Under the pieces are notes generated by a model. It searched no databases. It was given only the letters and a program-made list of their open reading frames with translations, and had not been told where the DNA came from. Position numbers and translations under genes: made by a program. A stretch of 64,000 bases of DNA from DATATB01 sp036268995 (GTDB taxonomy: Bacteria; Planctomycetota; Planctomycetia; Pirellulales; PNKZ01), in the NCBI GenBank assembly GCA_036268995.1, contig DATATB010000036.1, positions 62,001-126,000 of the forward strand, written 5' to 3'. Numbering within the stretch: the first letter of the stretch is position 1; each line of letters begins with the position of its first letter. Below are positions 14,686 through 23,193 of this stretch, piece after piece.

Positions 14686-16320
14686 TTAATCCTTGAACTT
14701 CACCTCGCGGCCGTTGGTGTCGTGGCACTCGATGAGCAGGTGCTCGGGGGTCACGCTTTCGCTGCCGAGAATCTGGATCTGGATGTGGCCGTCGTCCTCG
14801 ATCTTGGCCAGCTCGCGCCGCTTTTTGTTGTTCAAATAGGTCGCCACCTCGTCGGAAACGGTGATGGTCACCCGGGCCACGTCCTCACGTTGTGCGGCCA
14901 GGATCATTAGTCGCACGACTTCGATGGCCATGCTTTCGGCCGTCTTGACCACGCCGGTGCCGTCGCAGCCGGGGCAATCCTTGAAGACGCTACGTTTGAG
15001 GCTGGGGCGAATCCGTTGCCGCGTCATCTCGATCAGCCCAAAGGGGCTGGTGCGGAGGATCTTGGTGCGGGCCCGATCGCGGCGCACGGCTTCGCGCAAA
15101 GCGCGTTCGACGCCGCGGCGATGCCGCTCTTTGCGCATGTCGATGAAGTCGTTGACGATCACGCCACCCAGGTCGCGCAAGCGCAATTGCCGGGCGATTT
15201 CCTTGGCCGCCAGCAGGTTCATCTGATACGCGGTCTCTTCGGCCGAATCCTCGGTGCGGAAGTTGCCGCTGTTGACGTCGATGGCCACCAGCGCCTCGGT
15301 CTGATCGATGACGATGCCGCCGCCCTGGCGCAGCGGAACTTCGCGCTGATGGATGCGGCTGATTTCCTGATCCAGCGCGTATTTGTGGAACAGCGGCTCC
15401 TTGCCCTCGTAAAGCTGCAAGCGGCTCACGTAGCGCGGCATCACGATCTGCAGAAATTCTTTGGCCCGTTCGTAGGCGACCGGCTCGTCGATATAAATCG
15501 AATCGACGTCGCCGGTGAAGATGTCGCGAATGGTCCGAATGATCATGTCGCTTTCTTCGTAGATGTCGATCGGCGCCGGATATTTTTTGATGCGCCGTAC
15601 GATCACCTTCCACAGCCGCAGCAGATAGGCCAGGTCGCGCGACAGCTCCTTCTTGGTGCGGTCGATGCCGGCCGTGCGAATGATGAAGCCCAGCCCCTTG
15701 GGCGGATTCAGCTCCAGCATGATGTCGCGCAGCTTGCGGCGCAGATCGTCGTCTTCGATCTTGCGCGACACGCCGACGCGGCCCAGCGCCGGCATTAGCA
15801 CCAGGTAGCGGCCGGGAATGCTGATATAGGTCGAGAGCGTGGGCCCCTTGGTACCGATGCCCTCTTTGATGACCTGCACCAGCACCTCGTCGCCGCGGCG
15901 CAGGATGTCCTGGATGGGCGGCTTGACGCGCGGGCGCGCGCCGGGCCGCAGGCGGCGTTTGGGACGCGGCGCTTCGCCGTCGCCGTCTTCGTCCTCGTCA
16001 TCTTCGTTGTCGTTGTCGTTGTCGCGACCGCGACGCGAGCCTGACGGCTCGATCGGCTTGTTGGGATCGTAGCCGCCTTGGCGGAAGTATTGCGGCTCGA
16101 TGTCGCTGATGTGCAAAAAGCCGTTGCGCCCTACGCCGAAATCGACGAAGGCGGCCTGGATGCTGGGCTCCAGGTTGACGACGCGCCCCTTATAAATATT
16201 GCCGACGTAATTGTCCTGGCTGGTGCGCTCGATGTAGAGCTCTTCCAGCACGGCGTCTTCCACGATCGCAATCCGGCATTCCTCGGGCTGCGACACGTTG
16301 ATCAACATCTCTTGCTTCAT
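14686..16320 (-). CDS. rng: Ribonuclease E/G family endoribonuclease
   Basis: The enzyme cleaves single-stranded AU-rich RNA in rRNA maturation and mRNA decay. In 544 residues it shows an N-terminal S1 domain (NIYKGRVVNLEPSIQAAFVDFG, residues 41-62), the RNase-H-like and 5' sensor region, the catalytic metal site with AIDVNSG (Asp348) and NDFIDM (Asp391/Asp394), and the zinc-link CPGCDGTG (Cys449, Cys452). No long C-terminal scaffold follows, so it is nearer RNase G in build. Unusual is a strongly acidic then basic insert inside the S1 domain (residues about 92-135: Asp/Asn/Glu run followed by RPKRRLRPGARPRVK). It lies in the conserved order DUF2344 protein, rng, (insertion), rplU. Confidence 0.94.
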   Translation of the reverse strand: MKQEMLINVSQPEECRIAIVEDAVLEELYIERTSQDNYVGNIYKGRVVNLEPSIQAAFVDFGVGRNGFLHISDIEPQYFRQGGYDPNKPIEPSGSRRGRDNDNDNEDDEDEDGDGEAPRPKRRLRPGARPRVKPPIQDILRRGDEVLVQVIKEGIGTKGPTLSTYISIPGRYLVLMPALGRVGVSRKIEDDDLRRKLRDIMLELNPPKGLGFIIRTAGIDRTKKELSRDLAYLLRLWKVIVRRIKKYPAPIDIYEESDMIIRTIRDIFTGDVDSIYIDEPVAYERAKEFLQIVMPRYVSRLQLYEGKEPLFHKYALDQEISRIHQREVPLRQGGGIVIDQTEALVAIDVNSGNFRTEDSAEETAYQMNLLAAKEIARQLRLRDLGGVIVNDFIDMRKERHRRGVERALREAVRRDRARTKILRTSPFGLIEMTRQRIRPSLKRSVFKDCPGCDGTGVVKTAESMAIEVVRLMILAAQREDVARVTITVSDEVATYLNNKKRRELAKIEDDGHIQIQILGSESVTPEHLLIECHDTNGREVKFKD

Positions 16321-16398
16321 GGTCTCGCTTTCTTGTCCGGCAAGGTGCGAGGGTACGCACCGATGGGCGGCGAGCGAGGCGTGAAAAATCGACAGGCT

Positions 16399-17028
16399 TC
16401 ATGATTGCAACTCCACCGCAGTGCGCGTCAGATAGCAACCTTGCTGTTCGAGATCTTCCAATTGGAGCACGGCCAGCACGTCGCGCGGCCGGATGCTCGC
16501 TTGCCTCGTCACTCGAATTCGCATTCGCAATTGCCCTTGAGCCAGTTCGAGATGCTCGATGTCGGGCCGCACGTCGACCGCCTGGCGGCCTGCGTCCCGC
16601 TCGAGCGGGCAACTGTCGGCGGCCAGCAGCGCGGCAATCCGCGTCTGCAAGACGGCCCAGCGCTCGCCGGGCACGGGCAACTCAAAACTCATGCTGGCCA
16701 ACTGGGCCGGCCGAGCGCCCTCGGGCAATAGCTCGACCGACTGGATGGGCATTTCCGCGGGGGCGACCTGGGCCAGCCGCTCGTGCAGCTCGCCGGCCGT
16801 CGACTCGCCAAGCAAGTCCACCTCCAGCACCTCGTCGGTGCCGGCAATCCCCACGCTCAGGGCCGAGGGAAAATTGATCTTGGGCCGCGGATGAAAACCT
16901 TCTGACATCCGCGTCTCCAGCCCCGAACGGCGCAAGAGCCGCTCCCAGGCGCGCAGCAGGTCACGGTGACCCAGCAGGCGTAGATCGCCCTCTTTGCGAA
17001 ATCGAATTCGTACGCGTTGTCGAACCAT
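16399..17028 (-). CDS. TIGR03936-type DUF2344 protein (radical-SAM-associated)
   Basis: The 209-residue protein starts MVRQRVRIRFRKEGDLRLLGHRDLLRAWERLLRRSGL and continues MSEGFHPRPKINFPSALSVGIAGTDEVLEV, the standard signature of the DUF2344/TIGR03936 family. In other bacteria this domain is fused to, or encoded beside, a B12-binding radical SAM protein (TIGR03960), followed by rng and rplU. Here it stands alone: no radical SAM gene lies in the window. I chose the Met at 17028 because the upstream extension is the translation of a palindromic repeat (His/Ser/Phe-rich). The role is unknown; its place in this operon suggests RNA or ribosome work. Confidence 0.88.
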   Translation of the reverse strand: MVRQRVRIRFRKEGDLRLLGHRDLLRAWERLLRRSGLETRMSEGFHPRPKINFPSALSVGIAGTDEVLEVDLLGESTAGELHERLAQVAPAEMPIQSVELLPEGARPAQLASMSFELPVPGERWAVLQTRIAALLAADSCPLERDAGRQAVDVRPDIEHLELAQGQLRMRIRVTRQASIRPRDVLAVLQLEDLEQQGCYLTRTAVELQS

Positions 17029-17090
17029 CGGTTCGCGTTTCCCGGCAGCCGAAAGGCCGGGAAACCCTCCTAAAAAGTGATGAAGGATGA

Positions 17091-17160
17091 ATGCGGAATG
17101 ATGAATGGAAGGCGGTCTCGCGTCTTCCCGATTCATCATTCATCATTCATCGTTCCGCAT
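17091..17160. repeat. Palindromic intergenic repeat
   Basis: Arms atgcggaatgatgaatg (17091-17107) and cattcatcgttccgcat (17144-17160) pair with one mismatch, with short direct repeats of gatgaat inside. The element fills the gap between ptsI and the DUF2344 gene, which suggests a mobile or REP-like sequence in an operon spacer. Confidence 0.65.
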
Positions 17161-17163
17161 TCC

Positions 17164-18906
17164 TCAGCCGCCCTCGTCGGGCAGCAATTTCTTCAGCTCC
17201 TCCTTCAAATAGCGTTTGACGTCGCGCGCGTGCTCCAGCGTCATGACCTTGGCGGCCACGCTCTGGGCGTGCGCGACCGTCACGCTGCGACAGACCTTCT
17301 TGATCTCGGGAATGGCGCTGGGCGGCACGCTCAAGTTCCGCAAGCCCAGCCCCAGCAGTAGCATCGTGTAAATCGGATTGCCGCTCATTTGGCCGCACAG
17401 GCCGATCGGCACGTCGGCCCGAATGGCGGCGCGGGTGGCCATTTCGATCAGCTTCAGCACCGCGGGGTCGCTGGCCGAATACAGCGAGGCGACGTCCTTG
17501 TTGCTGCGATCGACGGCCAGGGTGTACTGAATCAGGTCGTTGGTGCCGATGCTCAGGAAATCGACTTCTTGCACGAAGTGATCGATCATGATCACGGCCG
17601 CCGGCACCTCGACCATCATGCCTATCGGCACATCGCGGTTGAATGCGATCCCGTGCTCCTCCAGGTCTTCCATCACGTCGCCGACGATCATCTTGGCCTG
17701 GCGAAACTCGTGCACGGTCGTGATCAGCGGAAACATGATCCGCACGTCGCCCAGGGCGCTGGCGCGCAGAATGGCCCGCAGTTGCACGCGGAACATAGGC
17801 ACGTTGCGCAGCGACAGCCGAATGCTGCGCAGGCCCAGGAACGGGTTGCGCTCGTCGTCGGGGGTGAGGCCGATGGCCACCTTGTCGGCGCCGATATCCA
17901 GCGTGCGGATCGTCACGGGGCGCGGCGCCATCTTCTGCACCACGGCCGAATAGGCCTCGAAATGATCTTCTTCGCTGGGAATGCTATCCGACCCCAGGTA
18001 CAGAAACTCGGTGCGGTACAGGCCGATGCCGTCGCTGCCGAACTCGAGGCATTGCGGCGCCTCGTACGGAAACTCGATATTGCCCAACAGCTGAATCCGC
18101 TCGCCGTCGGCGGTTTCGGCGGGCAAATCGCGCAGCGACTTGAGCGAGGCGGCGCGCGAGCGGCCGGCCTCGGCCGCCTCGCGATAACGGCCCAGGGTGT
18201 CCGCGTCGGGATGGACGATGACCAGTCCCTGGTTGCCGTCGATAATCACGACCTCGCCGCCCGACACGTCGGCCAGAAACGGCCCCGTGCCCACGACGGC
18301 CGGAATCGCCAGGCCTTCGGCCACGATCGCCGTGTGGCTGCCAGGACCGCCAACTTCGGTGACGAAGCCTTTGACGAACTGGCGATCGAGATTGGCCGTT
18401 TCGCTGGGAGTGAGATTATGAGCGAGGATCAGCACCGGGCTGGTTAGCTGCGATATTTCCTCGCGGCGGCGCCCGAGCAGCGTGCGCAGCAGCCGCTTTT
18501 CGATGTCGAAAATATCGTTGGCGCGCTCGGCCAGGTTCGTGTTTTCCAAGGCCTGGAAGACCTTGGCATAGCGTCGCAGCGCCCGGCTGACGGCGTACTC
18601 GGGCGAATAATGCCGCTCGCGGATCAGTTGCTCCAGTTCGTGCCGCAGGCGGGCATCGCGGAGCATCTGCAAGTGGGCGTCGAAGATCGCGCCGTATTCC
18701 TTGCCCAGCTCAAGGGTGATGGCGTCGCGATTGCGCTCGATCTGCCCGGCGGCCGTATTGATGGCGCGGCCCAGCCGCTCCAGCTCGGCGTCCACGGCAT
18801 CGCGCGTGAGGAACCGGCGAGGGATGCGAAACCCCTCGTTGTCCATCACGAATGCTTCGCCGATAGCCACTCCGGGCGATACGGCGATGCCCTGCAATCT
18901 GAGCAT
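17164..18906 (-). CDS. ptsI: Phosphoenolpyruvate-protein phosphotransferase (PTS enzyme I)
   Basis: Enzyme I takes phosphate from phosphoenolpyruvate and passes it to HPr. The 580-residue length is normal for the family. Motifs in order: GIAVSPGVAIGEAFV (residues 6-20), the phosphohistidine site VGGPGSHTAIVAEGLAIPAVVG near residue 190, GIGLYRTEFLYLG near 290, the PEP-binding RTLDIGADK near 330, GMMVEVPAAV near 430, DFLSIGTNDLIQYTLAVDR near 455, and GLCGQMSGNP with the catalytic Cys near 505. There is no GAF domain, so it is not PtsP. It lies downstream of ptsH and ptsN. No PTS sugar permease is present, so the relay is probably regulatory. Confidence 0.96.
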   Translation of the reverse strand: MLRLQGIAVSPGVAIGEAFVMDNEGFRIPRRFLTRDAVDAELERLGRAINTAAGQIERNRDAITLELGKEYGAIFDAHLQMLRDARLRHELEQLIRERHYSPEYAVSRALRRYAKVFQALENTNLAERANDIFDIEKRLLRTLLGRRREEISQLTSPVLILAHNLTPSETANLDRQFVKGFVTEVGGPGSHTAIVAEGLAIPAVVGTGPFLADVSGGEVVIIDGNQGLVIVHPDADTLGRYREAAEAGRSRAASLKSLRDLPAETADGERIQLLGNIEFPYEAPQCLEFGSDGIGLYRTEFLYLGSDSIPSEEDHFEAYSAVVQKMAPRPVTIRTLDIGADKVAIGLTPDDERNPFLGLRSIRLSLRNVPMFRVQLRAILRASALGDVRIMFPLITTVHEFRQAKMIVGDVMEDLEEHGIAFNRDVPIGMMVEVPAAVIMIDHFVQEVDFLSIGTNDLIQYTLAVDRSNKDVASLYSASDPAVLKLIEMATRAAIRADVPIGLCGQMSGNPIYTMLLLGLGLRNLSVPPSAIPEIKKVCRSVTVAHAQSVAAKVMTLEHARDVKRYLKEELKKLLPDEGG

Positions 18907-18961
18907 GAAAATCCTTTAGCGCCTGCGCCGGGCATTTGGTGCCGGCGCGCGCTCTGTTGAT

Positions 18962-19255
18962 TCAATGCTGCGTGGGTTCGTCCTCGGCAAAGTTCTGAGC
19001 CACCAACTCCGCCAGGGCCGCCAGCGCCGCCTCGGCGTCCGGCCCGTCGGCTTCCAAGCACAACTCCGTGCCTTCGGTGGCCGCTAGCGTGAGCAGGCCC
19101 AGAATGCTTTTGCCGTCAACCCTTTCGCTACCTTTAATGATTACGATATTCGAAGCGAACCGATTCGCCAGCTTGACGAACATGTCGGCCGGGCGCGCAT
19201 GCATGCCTTGCGGGTTGGTGATGGTCACCGTCCGAACGCATTTGGATCCGCTCAT
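18962..19255 (-). CDS. ptsH: HPr phosphocarrier protein
   Basis: HPr carries phosphate from enzyme I to EIIA proteins. The 97-residue protein has the phosphorylation site GMHARP (His19) and the second signature VDGKSILGLLTLAA, in which Ser50 stands at the place of the regulatory Ser46 of Gram-positive HPr. No HPr kinase gene lies in this window. The Ser site being kept suggests that one exists elsewhere or that the sequence is kept for structure. It sits between ptsN (upstream) and ptsI (downstream, 55-base gap). Confidence 0.95.
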   Translation of the reverse strand: MSGSKCVRTVTITNPQGMHARPADMFVKLANRFASNIVIIKGSERVDGKSILGLLTLAATEGTELCLEADGPDAEAALAALAELVAQNFAEDEPTQH

Positions 19256-19387
19256 GGCACCTTGAACCTTCGCCGCAGTCCGCAGACTCCGCCCCCGTTT
19301 GGATGAACCCGTCGGCCGAAGCCGCGAGTGGGGCGGCTCCCCGATCGGCGCGGCTGGACATGACCGCTGGCTCTTGCAACCTCACGT

Positions 19388-19438
19388 GCCAAATTGCCTA
19401 TTGCGCCAAATTGCCTGTTGCGCCAAATTGTCTTACGC
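19388..19438. repeat. 17-bp tandem repeat, three copies, next to the ptsN 3' end
   Basis: Three consecutive 17-base units begin at 19388, 19405 and 19422, each gccaaattg plus a variable tail. A fourth partial unit at 19439 (gccaaactg) is the codons for the last residues of PtsN. The array therefore looks like stepwise duplication of the ptsN 3' end into the ptsN-ptsH spacer. Confidence 0.75.
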
Positions 19439-19909
19439 GCCAAACTGATTGGTGTCGGCTTCGTCCAGCAGCGTCAGGATCTCTTCCGGTTTCCTGGCTT
19501 GTTTCAAGAACTTCACGAATCCATCGTCGCGCAGTTGGCGCGACACGTTTTCCAAAGCCCGCAAGTGCTCGCCCGGGCGGTCGGGGGGCGAAATCAGCAT
19601 GAAAAACAGGTGTACCTTTTCGCCGTCGAGGCTGTTGAAGTCGACTCCCTCGGCGCTGACCGCCACGCCACCGACCAGACGTTCGACGCTGGGATGCTTG
19701 GTATGCGGCACCGCAATGCCGCGTCCGATGCCCGTGCTGCCCAAATCCTCTCGTTTGAGGATGGCCTTGACGATGCTTTCGTATTCCTGGCTTTTGACCT
19801 TGCCGACATCCAACAGCGAGTGAACCATCTCGCGGATGACGCCTTCTTTTGTGTCGGCCGCCAGGTTGGCATTGACCGCCTGGCGGCAGACAAAGTCGGC
19901 AAACTTCAT
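19433..19909 (-). CDS. ptsN: PTS EIIA-Ntr family protein (nitrogen regulatory IIA)
   Basis: The 158-residue protein is a PTS EIIA type-2 domain of the nitrogen-regulatory branch. The phosphorylated histidine lies in GIGRGIAVPHTKHPS (His69, about 61-74), preceded by KREDLGSTGIG. The strand HLFFMLISPPDRPGEHLRALENVSR near residue 105-129 is also standard. I start at 19909, where GGAGTGCC precedes MKFADF; an upstream in-frame Met would add eight residues. EIIA-Ntr receives phosphate from HPr here and regulates potassium transport, nitrogen or stress responses in other bacteria. It follows hpf in the same direction, 112 bases apart. Confidence 0.93.
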   Translation of the reverse strand: MKFADFVCRQAVNANLAADTKEGVIREMVHSLLDVGKVKSQEYESIVKAILKREDLGSTGIGRGIAVPHTKHPSVERLVGGVAVSAEGVDFNSLDGEKVHLFFMLISPPDRPGEHLRALENVSRQLRDDGFVKFLKQARKPEEILTLLDEADTNQFGA

Positions 19910-20021
19910 GCAGGCACTCCTTTCGCTGTCCAATCGCGCGCAAGCCCACCGTCACCAAACCGCATGGCCGCCGGACCCGCTCCGGCACCAGCGCCGGATC
20001 CCGACTCCGGGCCGCCGTCGG

Positions 20022-20366
20022 TCATTCCGGGGTGCCGTCCTCGGGAACCGGCTGCTGCCGCAATCCCGGGCCGCGGTGTTCTTGCACCTTCTGCTTGTAA
20101 CGCCTCAATTGCTGCTCAATCTTATGAATCGCACCATCGAGCGACGCCATCAATTCGCCACCCTGCTCGGTGGCCACAAAGTCGTGCTTGTGCTCGGCCG
20201 ACACCCGCAAATCAATTTCCGGATTCTCGGGGTGCCCCAGGTCGACCGTGACTTCGATGGAAGTCAATCGCTCGAACAAGCGCGACATCTTCTCCCGCTT
20301 GGTTGTAATCTTCTCTTGCGTGGCTTCACTCAAACGACCGTGTCGGGCTGCAATGTTGATCACCAC
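20022..20366 (-). CDS. hpf: Ribosome hibernation promoting factor (short form)
   Basis: HPF binds the 30S subunit at the mRNA/tRNA channel and hibernates ribosomes in slow growth. The domain begins VVINIAARHGRLSEATQEKITTKREKMSRLFERL and continues with EVTVDLGHPENPEIDLRVSAEHKHDFVATEQGGELMASLDGAIHKIEQQLRRYKQK. I take the GTG at 20366 because GAGGAG lies eight bases before it; an ATT three codons earlier is possible. At 114 residues it lacks the C-terminal dimerising tail of long HPF, so it is the short form. It heads the hpf-ptsN-ptsH-ptsI run, the same linkage as hpf-ptsN in many bacteria. Confidence 0.9.
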   Translation of the reverse strand: MVINIAARHGRLSEATQEKITTKREKMSRLFERLTSIEVTVDLGHPENPEIDLRVSAEHKHDFVATEQGGELMASLDGAIHKIEQQLRRYKQKVQEHRGPGLRQQPVPEDGTPE

Positions 20367-20742
20367 CGAAATGGCTCCTCGGGCACAGGGCACCCCTCTA
20401 ACGAGTTTGGTACCACAGGACATACCTGGAAAACGGCCCATCTTACCGTCGGCGACAATTTGCAACAAATGCAAACGTCAACGGATCTTCGGGCGATTCC
20501 TGCGGGAGGGCGGGTGACATCCACCCGTTCCCCCAGCGCCAGTCTACCTTCTCTGGAAGGCTTGGCTAGGGCCGCTTTCGCCCGCTGCATGCCGGTCGAG
20601 CCTCCGGATTGCAGTCCGATCGCAGCCCGTGGGCCGTTTCTGCCGGCGGCCTTTTTTTCGCGGTAGGTGGATCCCCTGGCAAGCGGTTCCCTGGCAGAGA
20701 CCGGGAACCCTGCTTTCGGCAGAGGCCGGGAACTCTGCCCGA

Positions 20743-23073
20743 CTATCTCTCCAAAGGCTTGCCGAACAACAGGCCGGAGTCGAGTTTTTGTTTCCACGCC
20801 CGCAAGGCCGGCAGGCGCTTGGCCGCGGTGTCGGTAGGGCGGTAGAAATGGCCGCTGGCGCCGACAAGGCGGGTCAGGTTCCAGAACGCCAGCTCGCGAA
20901 AATCCAAGTCGTCATGATCCAGGTATTTGACCAATTGGGCCGCCGCGCCGGTCTGCAATTGATCCGGGCTGTAGCCCCAGAGCATGCGATACAGCTCGTC
21001 CCCTTCGGGCCCGCGATGGTGCTCAAAAGCCTGACGAACTTTGGCCGCCGTTGCCGGGCTGCGGGCGATGGCAGTGCGTAGCGAGTCGACCAGGGCATTC
21101 CAGGCTCCTCGCTGGCCCGGATCGCTGAGCGCGGTCACCACCGACTCGAACTCGTCGATCTCGGCCAGGCATTGCACGGCCAGCGAGCTGACTTCGCTAC
21201 GGCGGTCGCCAGCCAGTTCTTTCAACCCCAGGCTGATGGGGCGGTCCGCCTCGAGCGTCTCTTCCACCGCGACCGAAGCCCGCTTTTCCATCGCCGAACG
21301 CTCGTCGGTTTTGATCCAAGCGGGAAAATCGTCCGCCGTGGCTGGCTCGACCGCGGGAGATTCGATCGTGGCGGCGAAACTCATCCGCGACGGCGCTTGC
21401 AATGGCTGCGGTTGCACGTGCATCTCGTCCGACCAGGCCGTTGCCCCGGCGGTCGAGTACAGATTCACGGCGGTCGTGGCCGGCTCTTTTTCCGGATTGC
21501 TGCCATCGACCCGCGTGCGCACGACTTCGACGGCCAGCGTCGAGTCGGGATCGGCAAAAGTCACAAACCCCTGCCGAATGCCCGACCATAATTTGATCTG
21601 CGCGCCCGGTTTGCCAAAGGTCAGCAAAATGGCGCGGCCATCCAACAGCCGCACGCCTGGCACGCCGCGCGAGTCGGGAGGCAGCAGTTCGACCAGGGTT
21701 CCGCCCAACAGTTGCATGCTGACGCCCGCCGTGAGCGTCAGGTTCGAACGGTACGTCGGCAGCGAAAGCAATCGGTCGCCCGGATAGACGGTTGCGCGGC
21801 TCGTTAGCCGTACCCAAGCCTGGCTTTGCCGATCGAAGCGCAACAGCACTTCGCGCTCGGAAATCAGCCGTCCCAGCCCCTCGGGAGTCAGCGTTGTGGC
21901 GGCCGCGTCGTTGGCCAATTCGGCGGGCGCCGGCTTTGCGACCCCGCCCGCCGCCGGCACCGCGGCCGGCTTTGAGGGTTTGGGCGGCTCGGGCGCCGTC
22001 GAGGCCGTTGTCGACGTCCCCGCTGCGGGCCGATCCGGTGTCATCGCCGGTTGCGGACTCGGCTGCTTCAAATCACCCGTCGTAGCCGCCGGACCCGGCA
22101 CGGCCGCCGCTGCGCCGCCTGCCACTGGAGCGGCCGCCGCTGCGCCGCCTGCCACTGGAGCGGCCGGCGCCGCTGCTGGAACCACCGGAGTGGCCGGCGC
22201 CGTCAATGGAACGTTCGTTGCGCCATTCGCCGGCGGCTGGCTGGTAGCCAACTGGTTGCTCGGCGGTTGAGCGGGGGGCTTCTGCGTTGCTCCAGCCGTG
22301 GCAATCGTGTTCGCCGCAGGCTGGCCCGCCGCAGGTTGGCCTTGGCGGCCGGCAGTCAGATTGATGCCAGACGCCGGGTTAGCCGGCGCGCCCGCAGGTG
22401 GATTGCTCGAGTCATCTACGACCTCCGGCGGCGACAACCACGCATCGAATCTTCCGGATTGGTAACCTGCGTACACGCCGCCGGCAAGAATCGCCAGCAC
22501 GGCGGCCACCGCAATGGCCCGGCCGCGACCGCGGCCCTTGGTCGGCTCGCGCAGATAATCGGGAACTTCCGGCTTCTTGCGCGCCGGACGCTGGTCGGCC
22601 GTTTCCACGATTGGTTGCGTGACGATTTGGTACGGCGAGGCGGTCGTAACGGCCACGGTCTCGACCGCCGGCGGTTGCCGTACCTGCTGCTGACTGCCAA
22701 TCTGGTACATGCGCTGCCGAATTGCCGGATCGATATCGGCCGGCTCGCCCAAGACTAGCGCCAGCACCTGGTGGCAACTGGCAACCTCGGCCAGGTGCAT
22801 GTCCGACTCCAGGCAGACCTTCTCGAAGTCAGGCACGCGCTCGGAGGCGAGCGTGTTGTCCAGGTATTCGGCGACCGTATTGGGGTCCAGGCCGATGCCG
22901 CGGCCATCGACCTTGGGAGCGGCCATCCGCAGGCGGCGCGTCACGTCGCGGATGCGGTGCATCAAGCCCGTGGCGAATTCGCTTTCCTCGATCTTCTTCG
23001 AAATGTCTTGCGAGTCCGCCGGCTCGAGGACGTCGTCCATGTAGTTGAGCATGTTTCGCAAGGTCAGCCGCAT
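20743..23073 (-). CDS. Anti-sigma-factor-like membrane protein with long Pro/Ala linker and FecR-like C-terminal part
   Basis: From the Met at 23073 the product is 776 residues. Residues 1-110 include YMDDVLEPADSQDISKKIEESEFATGLMHRI and CLESDMHLAEVASCHQVLALVLG, which has the His-x(3)-x-Cys-His style of zinc anti-sigma domains in planctomycetes. A membrane segment (AIAVAAVLAILAGGVYAGY) lies at about 186-204. Residues about 220-390 are a Pro/Ala/Gly linker with a perfect 30-bp tandem duplication in the DNA (22101-22160). The outer part has beta strands such as YPGDRLLSLPTYRSNLTLTAGVSMQLLGGTLVELLPPD, FecR-like, then a helical region. It probably senses an outer signal and holds a sigma factor; no sigma gene is adjacent. 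Confidence 0.68.
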   Translation of the reverse strand: MRLTLRNMLNYMDDVLEPADSQDISKKIEESEFATGLMHRIRDVTRRLRMAAPKVDGRGIGLDPNTVAEYLDNTLASERVPDFEKVCLESDMHLAEVASCHQVLALVLGEPADIDPAIRQRMYQIGSQQQVRQPPAVETVAVTTASPYQIVTQPIVETADQRPARKKPEVPDYLREPTKGRGRGRAIAVAAVLAILAGGVYAGYQSGRFDAWLSPPEVVDDSSNPPAGAPANPASGINLTAGRQGQPAAGQPAANTIATAGATQKPPAQPPSNQLATSQPPANGATNVPLTAPATPVVPAAAPAAPVAGGAAAAAPVAGGAAAAVPGPAATTGDLKQPSPQPAMTPDRPAAGTSTTASTAPEPPKPSKPAAVPAAGGVAKPAPAELANDAAATTLTPEGLGRLISEREVLLRFDRQSQAWVRLTSRATVYPGDRLLSLPTYRSNLTLTAGVSMQLLGGTLVELLPPDSRGVPGVRLLDGRAILLTFGKPGAQIKLWSGIRQGFVTFADPDSTLAVEVVRTRVDGSNPEKEPATTAVNLYSTAGATAWSDEMHVQPQPLQAPSRMSFAATIESPAVEPATADDFPAWIKTDERSAMEKRASVAVEETLEADRPISLGLKELAGDRRSEVSSLAVQCLAEIDEFESVVTALSDPGQRGAWNALVDSLRTAIARSPATAAKVRQAFEHHRGPEGDELYRMLWGYSPDQLQTGAAAQLVKYLDHDDLDFRELAFWNLTRLVGASGHFYRPTDTAAKRLPALRAWKQKLDSGLLFGKPLER
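22101..22160. repeat. Perfect 30-bp tandem duplication inside the anti-sigma-like gene
   Basis: The 30-base unit beginning cggccgccgctgcgcc is present twice in a row (22101-22130 and 22131-22160) and adds a ten-residue Ala/Pro/Gly repeat to the extracytoplasmic linker. The length keeps the frame. Confidence 0.85.
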
Positions 23074-23193
23074 GGCACCATTCTCCCGGTCAGCACAAAA
23101 GAACCGACGCTCCGACCCGGCGCATCGGCGCCGGATGGCCGGAACATCACCAGCCAACCTTATTAGTGCCGATAACCGGCCGATTTCGTACAA

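Noticed and set aside
19388..19438. Possible CRISPR-like repeat
   Set aside because: The units are 17 bases, directly adjacent and without spacers, and they copy the ptsN 3' end. No cas gene is present.
20631..20660. Plus-strand hairpin followed by T7 (about ggccg...cggcc, then ttttttt)
   Set aside because: No plus-strand gene ends here and the stem is only five bases, so I do not list it as a terminator, although the resemblance is clear.
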